64,000 bases of DNA from Amphibalanus amphitrite (Eukaryota > Arthropoda > Thecostraca > Balanomorpha > Balanidae): the NCBI RefSeq assembly GCF_019059575.1, contig NW_024882738.1, positions 62,001 to 126,000 of the forward strand, in the 5' to 3' direction. The notes below the pieces were generated by a model. That model was not told the DNA's origin. It did no database searches and worked only from the letters and a program-made list of their open reading frames with translations. This document shows positions 1-12,300 of this stretch, piece by piece (position 1 is the first letter of the stretch; each line of letters starts with the position of its first letter). The translations under genes and the position numbers were made by a program.

Positions 1-212
1 GCAACGTTCACAAGTTGCCGTTCCCATGATTGGCAGACAGACAGATGAATGATACTGCGGGTGCATCCTGTGTCAATAAGAACATTGCACTGTTTTCCGC
101 AAACTTCCAGTGATCGCACTGGCAGCGCGCCCATCCACTTCAATTCCGAGCAGAGGCCGGCGATGAGTCCTCTCCTCGCAGCTCGTTTCCCGAGCGAGGC
201 TGGCTCGGGCAC
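1..212 (-). CDS. Retrotransposon protease domain (partial, runs off window)
   Basis: This is the start of the pro/pol reading frame of an LTR retrotransposon. The frame is open from a stop at 213-215 down to the window edge, and it encodes NVLIDTGCTRSI around position 66, the D-T-G active-site motif of retroviral-type aspartic proteases, with the usual hydrophobic strand before it. It has no obvious start codon and overlaps the end of gag (140-212) in the -1 frame. Expression would therefore need ribosomal frameshifting, for which a slippery site is present at 185-191. Reverse transcriptase and integrase would lie to the left of the window. Whether the element is intact cannot be judged from here. 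Confidence 0.72.
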   Translation of the reverse strand, partial: MPEPASLGKRAARRGLIAGLCSELKWMGALPVRSLEVCGKQCNVLIDTGCTRSIIHLSVCQSWERQLVNV

Positions 213-907
213 TCAGCGGCGATATGACCCCATCCGGAGCATCGGTAGCACTGGATACTCTGTCTTCCGCGGCCCGTGTTCCTTGAAGACACGGTTGACC
301 TGTTATTCTGAGAGCGGTTGGACACCACCCTACTCGAGGGGTTGAGACCTCGCATCGCAGAGACGCCCTGCGAACGGGGAGTCTGTCCGAGGAAAGCAGA
401 TGCGCTTGGTACTGTCTGCTCTTCACAGAGAATTGCTCTCGCGCGTGCCACTATCTCTGTCAATGACAGCGATTCCATGCGAGCGCCGGCGCGCATGATC
501 TGCCTTACCGCATCCGGTAAGCCCGCCATAAGAGCACACGCTAGCCCTTCTTCACTGAGACCTCCGAACAGTGTTGACAGCTGCTTGAGTTCTGCTAGAT
601 ACACATCTACCGACTCTCCATCTCTCAACTTTCTGTCAACGAACTTCTCGTATGCCATGAATTTGTCCGCTGCGAACGCACGCTTCAGCACAGTTTTCAC
701 CTTTGTCACGTCCTTCCTTTCTTCTACAGAGAGCTGCTGGTATACTGCAGACGCACCACCTTTCAGTCTCAGAGGGATGACAATCAGTTCCTCAGCCGGC
801 GGGGTCTGTAGATTACAGACCATCTCGACTTTGGTCAGCCAATCTACGACATCACCTGACCCGTCAAATTCCGGTATTAACCTGATGTCGAAGCTAGGTG
901 AAGCCAT
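140..907 (-). CDS. Retrotransposon Gag-like protein with CCHC zinc knuckle
   Basis: The 255-residue Gag-type nucleocapsid protein belongs to an LTR retrotransposon and would assemble the virus-like particle and bind the element RNA. Residues about 10-165 match the helical retrotransposon-gag domain pattern (FDGSGDVVDWL near the N terminus, then an A-Y-x-x-F helix and an L-x-x-G-L helix). A Ser/Asn/Arg-rich linker leads to one zinc knuckle, C220-x2-C223-x4-H228-x4-C233. The ATG at 905-907 is the first in frame and begins MASPSF. The frame is uninterrupted, so this copy is not obviously decayed. The final 24 codons overlap pro in the -1 frame. The family (Ty3/Gypsy versus another clade) cannot be fixed without RT. 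Confidence 0.82.
   Translation of the reverse strand: MASPSFDIRLIPEFDGSGDVVDWLTKVEMVCNLQTPPAEELIVIPLRLKGGASAVYQQLSVEERKDVTKVKTVLKRAFAADKFMAYEKFVDRKLRDGESVDVYLAELKQLSTLFGGLSEEGLACALMAGLPDAVRQIMRAGARMESLSLTEIVARARAILCEEQTVPSASAFLGQTPRSQGVSAMRGLNPSSRVVSNRSQNNRSTVSSRNTGRGRQSIQCYRCSGWGHIAAECPSQPRSGNELRGEDSSPASARN
185..191 (-). promoter_or_regulatory. -1 ribosomal frameshift slippery heptamer G GGA AAC
   Basis: On the minus strand the heptamer GGGAAAC falls in the gag frame as G GGA AAC (codons Gly240-Asn241), the X XXY YYZ form required for -1 slippage. It lies inside the gag/pro overlap, and the pro frame is exactly -1 relative to gag. Directly downstream, GAGC and AGAGG can pair with CCTCT and GCTC about 20-35 nt further on, giving a candidate stimulatory stem. 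The heptamer and phase are seen directly. The folding and function are inferred. Confidence 0.68.
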
Positions 908-1299
908 TCTTGCTCACTGTGCTGTTCGCTTGATATTTGAATTAAATGATAAATTACGAATAAGGCCGAAATAGCTTGTGGTGGATTGAAACACAATGAA
1001 TAAAAAATGTTTGGTATTCAGAGCAAAACACAAACTTTCAAACCAAGAACTAAACCAAATTCCAAGCCATATCTAGCGCTGGAGACTCTCAAGACCAACA
1101 AACCAGCCGACCCAAACTTTCAGTCGGCACACATTTTCCTACATCGTGCGCGCGCGGTTCATAATGAGCCACCGCCGCACTTTTAGCAGTTGACAATAAA
1201 TTATTTACTTATATAACATTACTTACAACATTTTCCTGCTAGCACAGTTATGGCAATGGGGAAAATGATATTTTAGGTGGGTCAGTGGGGATTTTCGCA
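908..1299 (-). other. Upstream leader / possible LTR edge of the gag element
   Basis: No gene is seen here. On the minus strand this lies just 5' of gag. A TATA-like TTATATAAG is present at about 1209-1217, as expected for an LTR promoter, but I could not identify a second LTR, a convincing tRNA primer-binding site or the LTR ends. Confidence 0.25.
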
Positions 1300-1329
1300 T
1301 GGAAGTGAGAAGAACGAACAAACAATTGA

Positions 1330-1560
1330 TATCGTGAACTGAGATGACCTCTGTGACCTGACATGACCAATCGTGACCTGAGGCGACATCTGTGACCTTG
1401 CGTGGCCCATCGTGACCTGACCCGACCTATCGTAACCTAAGGGGTCCCAGTAACCTGTCATGACCAATGATGACCTGAAGTGACCTGACCTGACCTACTG
1501 TGACCTGAGGGGTTCATAGTGACCTGCCCTGACCCTTCGTGACCTGGCATGACCTAATTT
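1330..1560. repeat. Degenerate TGACCT(GA) array
   Basis: About 15 irregularly spaced copies of TGACCT or TGACCTGA occur in 230 bp, including a tight run near 1480-1500. Read on the minus strand this is AGGTCA, the nuclear-receptor half-site consensus. The same hexamer is frequent inside the TTAA elements of this window, so the array is probably TE-derived. Confidence 0.6.
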
Positions 1561-2780
1561 GCCCTTTTCAGCATCTAGACGTCCAATCGACTCGGGAAAA
1601 ACACCAATCGTTTTCAAATTTTATCATCATTTCCATGCGCAGCGATAGCAAGCAAAGTCACTAGTGGATACTACTTTGATACTACGGCATAAGGCATTTC
1701 ACATCAAACGTCTCCCGTTCAGTCTCGTCCTCCTGCTGCCACCCCCTCCATCGACCACACCAGCTACCGTGTCTCACAGCCTCGAGCATAGTCGACCACA
1801 CTGACTCTCGCTACAATCGCTACAATCATTCAGAAAGGGGATAAGTATACACAAATAACCCGCTCGATTTTCACCGTCTTATAACGAACCAGCCTTGCGT
1901 CAAATGATTTTACGGAGGTTTACATAAAATGCCTACATTAACATTTTTGGCCTTAAAAGCATTGTGTAGGTCTGTAGTAGACATAACGTCCGCGTCTCGC
2001 AGCACCCAGTCGGCTCGACTCAGTCCCAGCAACCGACAGACCACCACGTACCGTCCGGCAATCGTCCCTGCAGGCCAGCTTTCCCAACCAATGGCCACAG
2101 CTGAGCTAACCAAATATTTATGCAGTGCCAAACAACAGACGACGAACCCCAACAATGCAGCACACGCAGCTGGCCCTGTTAATCATGTGCACAGTGGCGA
2201 ATCGCCGCTACCTAGCTATACCCTCACGGCTCACAATGAACGATGCGGAATCCGAGGCAAGCAGCGAGAGAAAATACACCATCAAATACACTGACCGAGA
2301 TATCTAGAAATGCACCGTATAACAATTCACTTTTAACATACAGCGTTGTGTGAAACAAAGTTCTTCTCTGCTATAAGCATGTGCTTTCACACAGACGCCA
2401 TCAGACATTGCAGCCATCACCACACTAGGCGCCGCGGCGGCCTTTAGCCGACAACCGAGGCCGACTTAGACTGTCACTCGTCAACCAACAGCGCCAACAG
2501 AGCTGCAGTTGCTGCTGCAGCCCAGTCTTATCGTTCCAGAAGCCAGATGCTTTCAACCAAGTGGTAGCAGACCCATTGCTGTTGCAGAGCTCTGCTGGCT
2601 GTGTCAGCTTTGCTGTGTGTCTGACCAGGGTAGAACAGCCTCTTCCTCGCCACTCCTTACTTTCCTGATGATCCTTAGGAAAACTGAAAGATAAGACAAA
2701 ACAGAGATATTTAACTTTTTTGAACAGATAATGTCTGTGCAGTGTGCATGGAATGGACAGATGACACATTAAGCAGTCAT
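1561..2780. other. No supported feature
   Basis: Mixed-composition DNA with only short chance reading frames. I see no domain, RNA or repeat with recognisable ends. Confidence 0.5.
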
Positions 2781-3668
2781 TTAACCCTCGCCCGTATTGG
2801 TGTTTTTCCAGCCGCGAACGTATAAGGGGGGGGGGGTCCGTTGGACCCCCCTTGCCATTTCGCTCCTGATCGAGCTAGAGCTTCGCGGTAAAAACGAGCG
2901 TGTTGCCCGTGACGAGAGGAAGCCGATGATACCTAATTTTAAGGTCCTAGGTCATTGGTTGACCTTGCAGGTCAGGTCAATGACCCAAAAGTCGGGAAAA
3001 TCGGGACCTGTTAGAAGGTCGTAAAGTGTGGCTGTTATGGGGTTTTTCGGGGCGCATCACGAATATCATGTTAGTTTTGATCACAGATAATGTCTTTATG
3101 CATTTAGTCCAGGTCGGGTCAGGTCAGGTCAGGTCAACCAGTAGGGGTCCTGCCGGGTATTCCTAGTAGGTGTCAACCACCTCTGACAGCTTCGTAGCAT
3201 GTTACGAAGGCACCAAAACTACTTCGTAAATGTTCATATGGTTGCTAAATTCGAATTCAGCTCCAAAAACTGGCCTAGAAACATGTAAAACTTTAAAAAG
3301 TGAACCGAGGTCACCAAAGGTCAATGACCTGACCTGAACTTCAGGTGACCTTAACACCCACCCTAATGCATGGGGGCAACATCATATCACATGTTTGAAC
3401 GCTTGAAACCACGAAAAGACAGCAAACGCGCGGCTAATGCGAGCCGACATACGCCGAATCGCGATTCTGGCCAAACATGGTCTCGAAAAGTAGGTCACAG
3501 GTCAAAGGTCATTGGGGTCAGGGTCATGAAATTTTCAGGGTAGGTGTAAAATTGATTAACGCGAGGGTACTGAAAGTTTCGTCGCGATCGGCCGCTTTTT
3601 ACGCGAGTTATTCGCGAAAAACCATGGGGGGGGTCCGTTCGACCCCCCCTATACGGGCGAGGGTTAAG
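2781..3668. mobile_element. TTAA-flanked piggyBac-type non-autonomous element, family 1
   Basis: The element is bounded by TTAA on both sides, with inverted termini CCCTCGCCCGTAT (left) and ATACGGGCGAGGG (right). TTAA target duplication with CCC-starting termini is the hallmark of piggyBac-type elements. There is no transposase, and the interior is rich in AGGTCA/TGACCT. Just inside each terminus is a hairpin of a G-run, then GTCCGTTGGAC (left, G-run at 2826-2836) or GTCCGTTCGAC (right, near 3626-3650), then a C-run. Related copies in the window are at 36353-36979, 46356-47274, a left part at 60663 and a right part ending 30834. Confidence 0.82.
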
Positions 3669-4979
3669 CTGCAGTACTGCATGAATCTGAGGTAAAAATG
3701 TCCTTTTGTGATAAAAATGAATTTAATATGAGCCAAACTGACAAGACAAACAAGTATGTTTTCACATCTAACACAGTTACAACATCAAATTTGACATTAG
3801 GTAGCTGGAAGTGTACAATAATTATTTCTATAAAAAAAATAAATGTGGGTAATGTCTAGTTTATTTAGTGGCAATTCGCAACAGCTGCTTGCATTCACTG
3901 TTCAATTCAGACATTCCTTTTGATTTATCATTAGCATGTGAATAATAAACTCATGCTGCCTGAACAGCACATACCTGCATGGGGCCAAGGCAGTATATAC
4001 CCATGGGGCAATACTGGGCTGCTCGACACTTGACAGCTATGCCTGGAAGTGGAATCCAAAAAATACAACTTCTTGTTTGCATCTTCTGGGATCCACTGGT
4101 GAGCTAAGCTTCAGAACTGAAAAAGAGAAAGACATAAATTGAGTTACAACTCATTCATGAAAAGCCCAAGATCTCACTTTCATATTGCAATAATTTTCAT
4201 TACAGGTGGTAGGTCAAGGTAGGGATTGGTTTGAATGAATTGCACCAAGTCCAAGTCCAGAATTCAGGGACAAAATGAAATACATATGGTAATATTCATA
4301 TTTTTTACTTTAAAAAACTGGAGGCATTTCAAATAAAGATACAAAATGATTATTTCTTGAATAAATTAACCACAGCTTAAAAGGTGTTGCTATTGAGCGC
4401 CAAACACCATCAACGACTGCCATGCGAGGGGCAGTCGCAGACATAACAAAAGTAGGTTTAAGCACTTAAGAGCAGTTCAAGTATAAAGCGTGCTCTTTTT
4501 AATTTTATTTACTTGGTATTTCATCAAACTTTCTAGCCATGGGTGCATATAAAGCCAGAAATATAACTGCTTGAGACTGAGCTGAGAGCAAGTCGTTCAG
4601 ACAATAAGCATGACACAAAATAATTTAATAAATGAATAAAATGACTATTTTTGAAGTAAACTAGAATGTAGAGAACACAAAGGTTGAGTTTCTGTCAGTA
4701 CATGATACTAATAACATGCCCATCGATAGCACAACTGTTACAAGTCACGTCTGCGTGGAGTTCCTCATATTTAACCTCCAGAATATCATAGAAAACAATC
4801 AATCACTCACCCAAAATGTGTTTCAACGTTTTCTCTGATGAATTTTGTTCATGGGACTCTATCCAAATTCCAAAATCACCCTGCACCCCTTTAATTTCAT
4901 GTAATAGAGCACGAAAGCACCCAACTACACGATTCCGCCATAGGGTCCCATGTAAACAACCACAGTCCTTGACTGTGGT
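3669..4979. other. No supported feature
   Basis: AT-rich DNA with no coding signal, RNA or bounded repeat that I can recognise. Confidence 0.5.
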
Positions 4980-7131
4980 TCAATGGCGGCGCAGTTCACG
5001 TATGCCGCAGAGGCAGCTGTCCCTTCTAGTCTTTATTTCTATGGAAATTCTAGGCACAATGTTATTTATCAGTGACTGCAGTTGTCGCTCATCTTTCCCT
5101 TCAACGAAAATTGCTGTGTCATCTGCATACAAATACGCATTAAAATTGGGAGATATTGAAGGGAAGTCATTAATGTAAATAAGAAAGAGGAGTGGTCCTA
5201 AAATCGATCCCTGTGGCACACCGATATCGATGGGAATGAGGCTAGATCGTGAGTGATCTATCTCGACACACTGTGTACGGTCCTGTAAATATGATTTAAT
5301 CATCATATGAGCCTGCCCACGAATGCCATACCTATATAGCTTTTGTAGTAAAATATTCATATTCACAGTATCGAAAGCTTTGCGGAGGTCTAGGTAAATG
5401 CCACATACAACTTTGCCTGCTTCAAATGCTTCAGTGATCTTATCTTGCATCAAAAGGATGGGCATATATGTGCTCATGTCTTTCCTAAACCCAAATTGAT
5501 AGCTACTTATAATTTCGTTACTATCGAAATAGTACTCTAATCTATTAAATATTATTTTTTCTAGTATTTTAGACAAAAAAGGCAAGATACTGATAGGTCG
5601 GTAGTTTGAGAACCTGTCTTTACTACCTGTTTTATAAATTGGCTTGATAACTGCTCTTTTCAGGGCGGATGGAAACATACCTTGGCGTAAGCAAAGGTTA
5701 AAAAAGAAGACAGCTGCCTTAATATTGCACGGAATGTCGATTTGAAAATACGAACATTGATACCATCAATTCCACCGCCAACATTATTTGTGTTAGTAAT
5801 AATGTTTTCCAGTTCAATCTCGTTTATGTCTTCAAAGTGTGAAAACGTATTTCCTATTTCATTAGGAATGTTAGCAATGGGGTCAATGTCGCTTGGGGGT
5901 ATGTTATCTTTAAGTTTAATACCGACGTTAGCAAAATACGTGTTGAAAGATTCGGCAATGTTCTCAGCACCAGTCACCACATCCTCATTAGTTTTAAAAG
6001 TATATGGAAGCCTGTGCTGTGGTACATTTCCTTTAGTCATTTCATTTAAAATTTGCCATGTTTCTCTCGGACCAGAATCCTTCAGAGCATTCTGGTAAGA
6101 CGTTTTCTTAGCGTTCCGAAGAACCTGTGTGAAAATATTTTTATATCGTTTATACTGGTTTACATTATAAGCAGTAGGCGTTTTCTTTTTTAGGCGGAAC
6201 AGATCATTTTTCCTGTTGATAGATGCCAATATAGCAGGTGTAATCCAAGGCTTAATCGGAGTTTTTTTTTCCTCGATGGTATGTAGGTATCACTGTACCT
6301 AGATATTCCTGAGGTATAAGAGTCAATGATCAGTTTACACGCATCCTCGGCATTTGTCAATTGACAAATATCAGTCAGTTCGTTTTGCAAATATGATTGC
6401 AAGTCTGGTACTTTGCTGTAGTTAAAAGAGGTTACAGTCTGTCTCATACGAATATGAGAGTCGTTCGCCTGAAAAGCACAGTCGATGATAACTGGAAAAT
6501 GGTCAGATATATCATCAAGAATGATACCCGAGTTATTTATGATCGATAAATTATTACAAAAGAAGTTGTCCAGGAGAGAGGCACTATCACCCTCACCCAG
6601 CCTTGTAGTCCTTGAAACACAGGGAAGGAAGCCATACGATAAAAACATGTTAGTAAAATGTTCAACATTTGAATCCGAAGACGCTTGAAACATGTCAAAG
6701 TTAAAATCCCCAGCAATTAAGACATATGATGACGTATGACTGAGCTGCTCAAGCACAGCAGCCATTTGATCCACAAACTGTGAACCTCGTGTGTTTGGGG
6801 GTCTATACACTACACCAATAATGAGTTTCAATGAGTGATGAGTACACTCAACAAATATATGTTCAGCATCATCTACATTACTCAATGTAAGGACAGAAGT
6901 TGAGTTAATGCATTCATTGCATACATATAGTGCCACTCCACCACCCATTCTATCCTTGCGACTGCTAAATACTGACGTATATCCTTCGATATGTCTGAAC
7001 TGTTCGGTGCTCGGGTCCAGCCACGACTCTGAAACGCATATCATGCTACAGTGCTTACCAGTCGTATAGAGAAATGTTTGAAATTGTTCAAACTTCTCAT
7101 TTGTTAATATGGATCTAGCATTTATATGCAA
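4980..7131 (-). pseudogene. LINE ORF2 (endonuclease-reverse transcriptase), frameshifted and truncated
   Basis: Remains of a Jockey/CR1-group non-LTR retrotransposon polyprotein. Positions 7131-6262 encode an APE-type endonuclease (SESWLD, RMGGGVALYV, GVVYRPPN, AGDFNFD, SDHFPV). Positions 6260-5660 encode the linker and early RT region. Positions 5678-5040 encode RT core motifs (NYRPISILPFLSK, YLDLRKAFDTVN, GVPQGSILGPLLF, YADDTAIF). The three parts lie in different frames. One break is at the homopolymer 6262-6270 (T9 on +), where the flanking protein continues with the typical KPWITPAIL. The second is at the A6 run near 5700-5705. Homology stops near 5040, soon after the YADD box, so the 3' end is missing. 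There is no preceding ORF1, so the copy is also 5'-truncated or degraded. Confidence 0.88.
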
Positions 7132-7915
7132 GATAAGATTCTCGTTGTCATTGTTATGTAGAAAAGATCCTGGCCTTGAACAAGAGTAATACTTACAATA
7201 GGGTTGGGACCTATCTGCATGCTCTGTATGTTTTGGTAAAATAAGAAAGCTCAGAATTTTTAATGATTTAATTTAAAATCAATTTGTTAAAAAAATGCCT
7301 AGTCAGCTCAAAAATTAAATAATTGTGACTGAAAACAACTTGCTTCTGATTGGTCGGGCTAATCATGACGTCACATGTAGGTATATAGCTGTCTGTATAT
7401 TTGGCGCAGTTGAGGCATACATTTTCTATGTATTTCCCTATGGTAAATCGGAGTGATTGGTCGTTTATTCAGTGTCTCTTTATTTTGCGCTGGTATTGCG
7501 TGGCTAAGAAGTTTTATCAAGAATGACATATACTAAAATGTTCCTTTAATAGTGGAGCTTCAATATCTGTGAGTTTTAATGGCAATTGAAAACTGATTCC
7601 GCTGTTATTTTATCTGGAAATTACTCATTTTTTAGGTCAATATTCAAAATATTTTACTGGAACAAGTTGACCTTTGCTCTTGATTTTTGCACTCAAATCG
7701 CGTGCGAGTCAACTATATTGGGACTTGCAAAGAATCTTGTTAAAAGATAAGCAAGTAATAGCCTTTGGCTCATTGTATAATAGACAGAAGAAATGGAAAA
7801 GAATATCTTTATTATTATTATCTTTATTATCCATTATTATCTTTTAATAATAATGGGGCTCATTTTCAAAGAAACCCTCAACATCATTCAAAAAGAATCT
7901 TTTTGATTAATTAAC
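7132..7915. other. No supported feature
   Basis: AT-rich sequence with (TTATTA)-type low-complexity stretches near 7805-7850. No coding signal. Confidence 0.5.
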
Positions 7916-7943
7916 TGTGTTGTTATGGCACTGTTTGCAAAGC

Positions 7944-8409
7944 ATGGATAATGAAACTGTGCTACATAGCAATGCCTCAAGCAATAAGCAGGAGGGACAG
8001 AATTCAGAGTCCAATCGAGAAGAATCGGTGCAAATGCTACGAGGACTAGGCAGCTCTGATACGATGGCTAGTCGTCTCACTCCATTAGACCAGCTGATTC
8101 CTGACAGCACCGACTCGGATACAAAGATGGAGCTCATCTTCCAAGCCAGAAACCAGTTCTTTGATGGAAGATGTGATGCTGCCTCTGTCTGCTTTGTTGG
8201 CCACTTTGGACGGGGCCGAGCTCCGCTCCTTGCGTGAGCGGCTATTCGCCTGTCATCCAGAAATAGTTCCTTCGTCTGCTGGCCGTTCCCTGATCATGTG
8301 CAATACGGGGAGCTGTAATAAGGGAAGCAACTTTCCATATGAAAAGAGTGTAGGTGCACCCCCATCCACTAGAAATGCACCCCCATCAAGTCAAAGTGCA
8401 CCCCCATAG
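7944..8409 (+). pseudogene. LINE ORF1 N-terminal domain relic, related to ORF1 at 12418-14487
   Basis: The translated sequence aligns by eye with residues about 61-130 of the LINE ORF1 on the other strand. It shares an L-x-x-L-x-P start, then K-x-E-L, FxGR, LATLDGAELRSLRERL against LASLGECDLRALRGKL, and SAGRSL against TAGRPL. The match begins in the frame of the ATG at 7944 and continues from about 8170 in the +1-shifted frame, so a 1-nt indel lies between the FDGR and LSALLATL segments. After the conserved block the frame ends in a short Pro-rich tail at 8409. The function of the domain is unknown. The orientation is opposite to the intact LINE, so this is an independent relic of a related element. 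Confidence 0.62.
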
Positions 8410-8904
8410 GCTAAGCGGCGCCCCACACGCCGCCCAACACCGATTAGCTCTAAGCAGATGGCGAGGGTGATTTCCCGGCTACATTCCATCTCGGTGTCGT
8501 GATGCTTGCGGGCTTGGGAAGCGTCCAGTCGTATGTAGGGTAGTGTAGGGGTACGGTTGACTTCAATAAGGCCCTTACATTTGGAAGGTTTGAACAACCC
8601 GCAATCAGCACAACATACCACAAGTTAAATAAAAAACTACCAAACTCCGCCCAACTAATATTAATAAACATAGGTACAAGTTTTTAGAGCCAAACATATC
8701 ATGGCCTAAATAAAAATATATCTCAAATCATAACCGTTATCGCGGGTGATGGCGCCATGATTTGCTATTATCCAAAACGGATGCAAAATAAACATGTTTG
8801 TATGTTATATGTATGTATGTTTGTTTTAAAAACGTTGCAGCGGCGCTGGGGACTGCAGTCTTAGATCTGGGTATGTTTGACATCTGCAACTCTTGATATA
8901 CACA

Positions 8905-9218
8905 TTAAAGGGACCATCCCACCTTAACATTAGTTTTGAGTTGAGATAGCCAAGCTTGCGGCCAGGCTCAGAAACCACCATTTATCCTGGTCGCAAACCC
9001 CGCAGCTTTATGGTGTTCAAGAAATTTCTTCCCTTTACGCAGGGTGGGACCAGCTTAGTCCCTATCTCTTAACCATTAGCGGTTTTTTGATGACGTCAGC
9101 AGTCATTTCAACGCCCGCCATTCCTTGAACCCGAGTTTTGCTGACCTTGAGCTCCCTTCTTTATCAACGTGAAATCCGTCGTCGGCGCTGATAGTATTCT
9201 ACAAGATACCTATGTATT
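8905..9218 (+). mobile_element. TTAA element family 2, left part
   Basis: It begins TTAAAGGGACCATCCCACCT and matches the left half of the complete copy at 37365-37893, including the stretch around GTTGAGATAGCCAAG and a TGACGTCA site near 9090. Similarity stops where the LINE 3' tail begins (about 9219). The matching right end appears at 17320-17524, so the element was split by later insertions. Confidence 0.7.
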
Positions 9219-9353
9219 CTATCATCATCATCATCATAGTTTATTAGGCACCAAAGTTGGCAAGAAAGTAAGAAAAAAAAGGCACACACAAAACATCACA
9301 CAAAGCATGACAGTGGGTGAGCAGGGGCCACACATTGATGTCGCAGGCGACAC

Positions 9354-12300
9354 TCACTCCCGCTCCGGGCATGTCAATAGCCGGAGCAGGCGGCGAGATA
9401 CTTGGTCCCGGCGACTCATTAGGAAGGCAAGCGAGTCAGCTAGGCCATCGGGAGCCCGTTGGGGGTAGATACGGTCGCTGCACGGCCGCCCTGCTGCCAC
9501 CCCGAGGAGTGCAGAAAGGTTGCAGTCACACATCTCATGAAGCTGTATCAGTAATGAGCCCACTAGCTCAGTCGGGCACATAGCCAGCTTGGTGATTCCT
9601 GACAGCAGCGCCTGCTGCAGCCGGTGCTCTGAGCGCATCGCATCTTTCAAAGTGCGGAAACACGCTGCCCGCAGCAGTTCATGTGCTGGTTGGATGTCGG
9701 CAGCAGCGAGAAGCGCCGAATGGTGGGCGGAGCGAGGCAGGCCAAGAACCACCTTGATGGAAGTCGCTTGAGCGGAACAGAGGATCGTCATGTCCCTTGC
9801 ATTGAGCGGGGCGGCCACGCAGCCATATGTGAGCGCCGGTTGAATGATAGTCTTCCACAAGAAGCACTTGTCGGCTGGGCAGAGGCCGGACGTCAGCATA
9901 CCAGCAGGCGCGAGACCGTACAGGCTGGCACGAGCTCGAGACGCGCGGTGCTGGACGTGTGGCGCCGCAGATAAACTCCCATCCAGTACGACACCGAGGT
10001 GCTCGGACTGCTGGCGGGTGGAGAGCTGCTGGCCCGACAGGCTCCATCTTGGCACTTCGGATAGAAGCTCGGCGCCGAAGACCATGCAGTGGCTTTTGGT
10101 GCGGACGGGCTCCGGGTGGACGAACTCCAGCCTCCAGGTCTTCGCAAAGTCATCAACCACATCTAGTAGAGTGCTGAGGTTTCTGGCATTGGTGGACAGG
10201 AGTAGCAGATCATCGGCATAGCAGACAGCTGGCACGTGGTGACCATATAGGTCAGCACCGAGATCGCTTACGTCCAAGGCGGCTACGAGCGGGTGTAGGT
10301 AGGCGTTGGCTAGGATAGGCGAGAGAATAGCACCTTGCCTGGTGCCCCGGCGGATCCTGAATGAGTCGGATATGGCACCGTCAAAGGCAATGTGAGCCTG
10401 AAGTCGGCGGTACCAGGCAAGCATGAGCAGCCATGAGTTCGGACGAAGGTGTTGCGCCAGACGGTGGAATAGCCCGTCATGCCAGATCTTATCAAAACAC
10501 TTCCTGGCGTCCAAGTTTGCCGCGTAAACTGGCAGATCTCGTTGTCGGCACCACTGAATGGTCTCGAGGGCCAATATGGATGCTTCGCTGGTGCCTCGCT
10601 GTTTCACGAATCCCAGCTGAAGGTCGTGCGGACAGAAACTGGCCTCAAGTTCATCCAGCAACAGCATCTCCAGCAGCTTCGACGTGCACGATGTCAGGCT
10701 AATAGGCCGGTAGTTGTCCAGATTGTTTGGATCAAGCTGGGATTTCTTCAGAAGAGGCACTACCACGCTCTCTGCAAATGTGGCCGGCACATTGCACGAA
10801 GACAAACAGGCCGATAGAAGCTGGGCCAGTGCCGATAGCAGGGGAGGAGAACAGCCATAGATGAGGTGTTCCGCCGTCACGCCGTCCGCACCCGGTACCT
10901 TGCGCAGAGGGAGGCGGCGCAACAGGTCGGCAACTTGACTCACGGTGACCGTCCGAGTGGTGGCCAGAGTGGAATAGCGTCGCGCCCTTTCTTCGACTGC
11001 AGCAGCAATCTGAGCCTGCTCAGAGTCTAGCAGGGAGGGCTCGTCCGCGTGCACCGCCTCGAAATGTCTTCCGAACTCGCTGGCAGTGCGACCACCCCCA
11101 GGAGGGAGAGGGCCGCGCCGAGAGCGCTGAACCCGTCGCCAGAAGGCGTTGGTGTTCCCATTGCGCTTGAGTTGGTGCAACAGACGGGCCTCTTGCTGCA
11201 CGGGGGCTAAGGCTGCTGTGCGGCGAGCTTTCCGGTACTCTCTTCTAGCTGACTGGTAGCAGGAGTAGACCGTCGAATGAAGAGGTCGACCACAGCTGGT
11301 CCAGACATGGAGCCAGAAGCGTACTCGGTCACGTGCAGCTGCTGTGGCAGGGGTCCACCATGGTTGTGGCCGGCGCCGCTGTTTAACACAGCCTGCCTCT
11401 CTAGCGGCGGCGAGCAGGCAGCGGGATATTGTTGAGTCCAGCGCATCGAGCGAGGTGCCACAACTAGGGAGTTGAGTCACGAGCATGCCGGTAAGAATAT
11501 GCTTGTAGTCTTCTAATCTGTCGACGCGGTCCCAGCAAAGTAGATCGGAATCAGGCACAGGAGTGGCCCGAGAGATGGCGCGGTGCGTCGTCTCCGTTGG
11601 AGCTGCAGTTGCCACCAACAGCCGACAGACGAGCGGCTGGTGCGGGCTGAGGTTTTCTGGATGTGGAGGCAGAATCTGGCAGCCAGCTACGCGCGGTAGC
11701 AGGGAAAACGGTACAGCGATATGGTCGATGTGACTCTTGCAGTCGGCGCGTGCGTATGTGAAATTCACCTGCTGGGGGAATAGAAATTCTGCAGCCACAA
11801 GTTCGTACTGGTCGAGCAGCTGCTGCATGGCGACACTGTGCCGAGTGAACCCTCGAAGTCGTTGCCACAGAGGCGGACGTGAAGTTGCTGGGAGACGCGG
11901 TAGTGCACAGTTGAAGTCACCGGCTACAACCACCGGAGCAGAGGGACGCAGCGCCATGATTAGAGCGTCCAGCTTGGCAATAACACTGTCGTACTCCTCC
12001 GAGTTACCGGCTTGCCCGTCCCAGTACGGCATGTAGCAGCCAATGACGGTCAGCACCGGGCGTCCATCCATCAGCACCGTTACACCGCACAGGCGGGGGT
12101 CGTCACAGCTGCAGGATTTGAAGGTCAGTCCGGGTCGGCGGCGACATACGAGAGCAAGGCCTCCGCGTCTTCTGCCCTCACCCACGCCGGGAGGCACCTC
12201 CATTGCGAATGACTGGAACACCAGTAGTTCACTGTGTCCAGCAGAAGTGAAAATTCTTGGTGCGTAAACCTCCTCCGCTCGAGACAGCCAGCTTTCTGAC

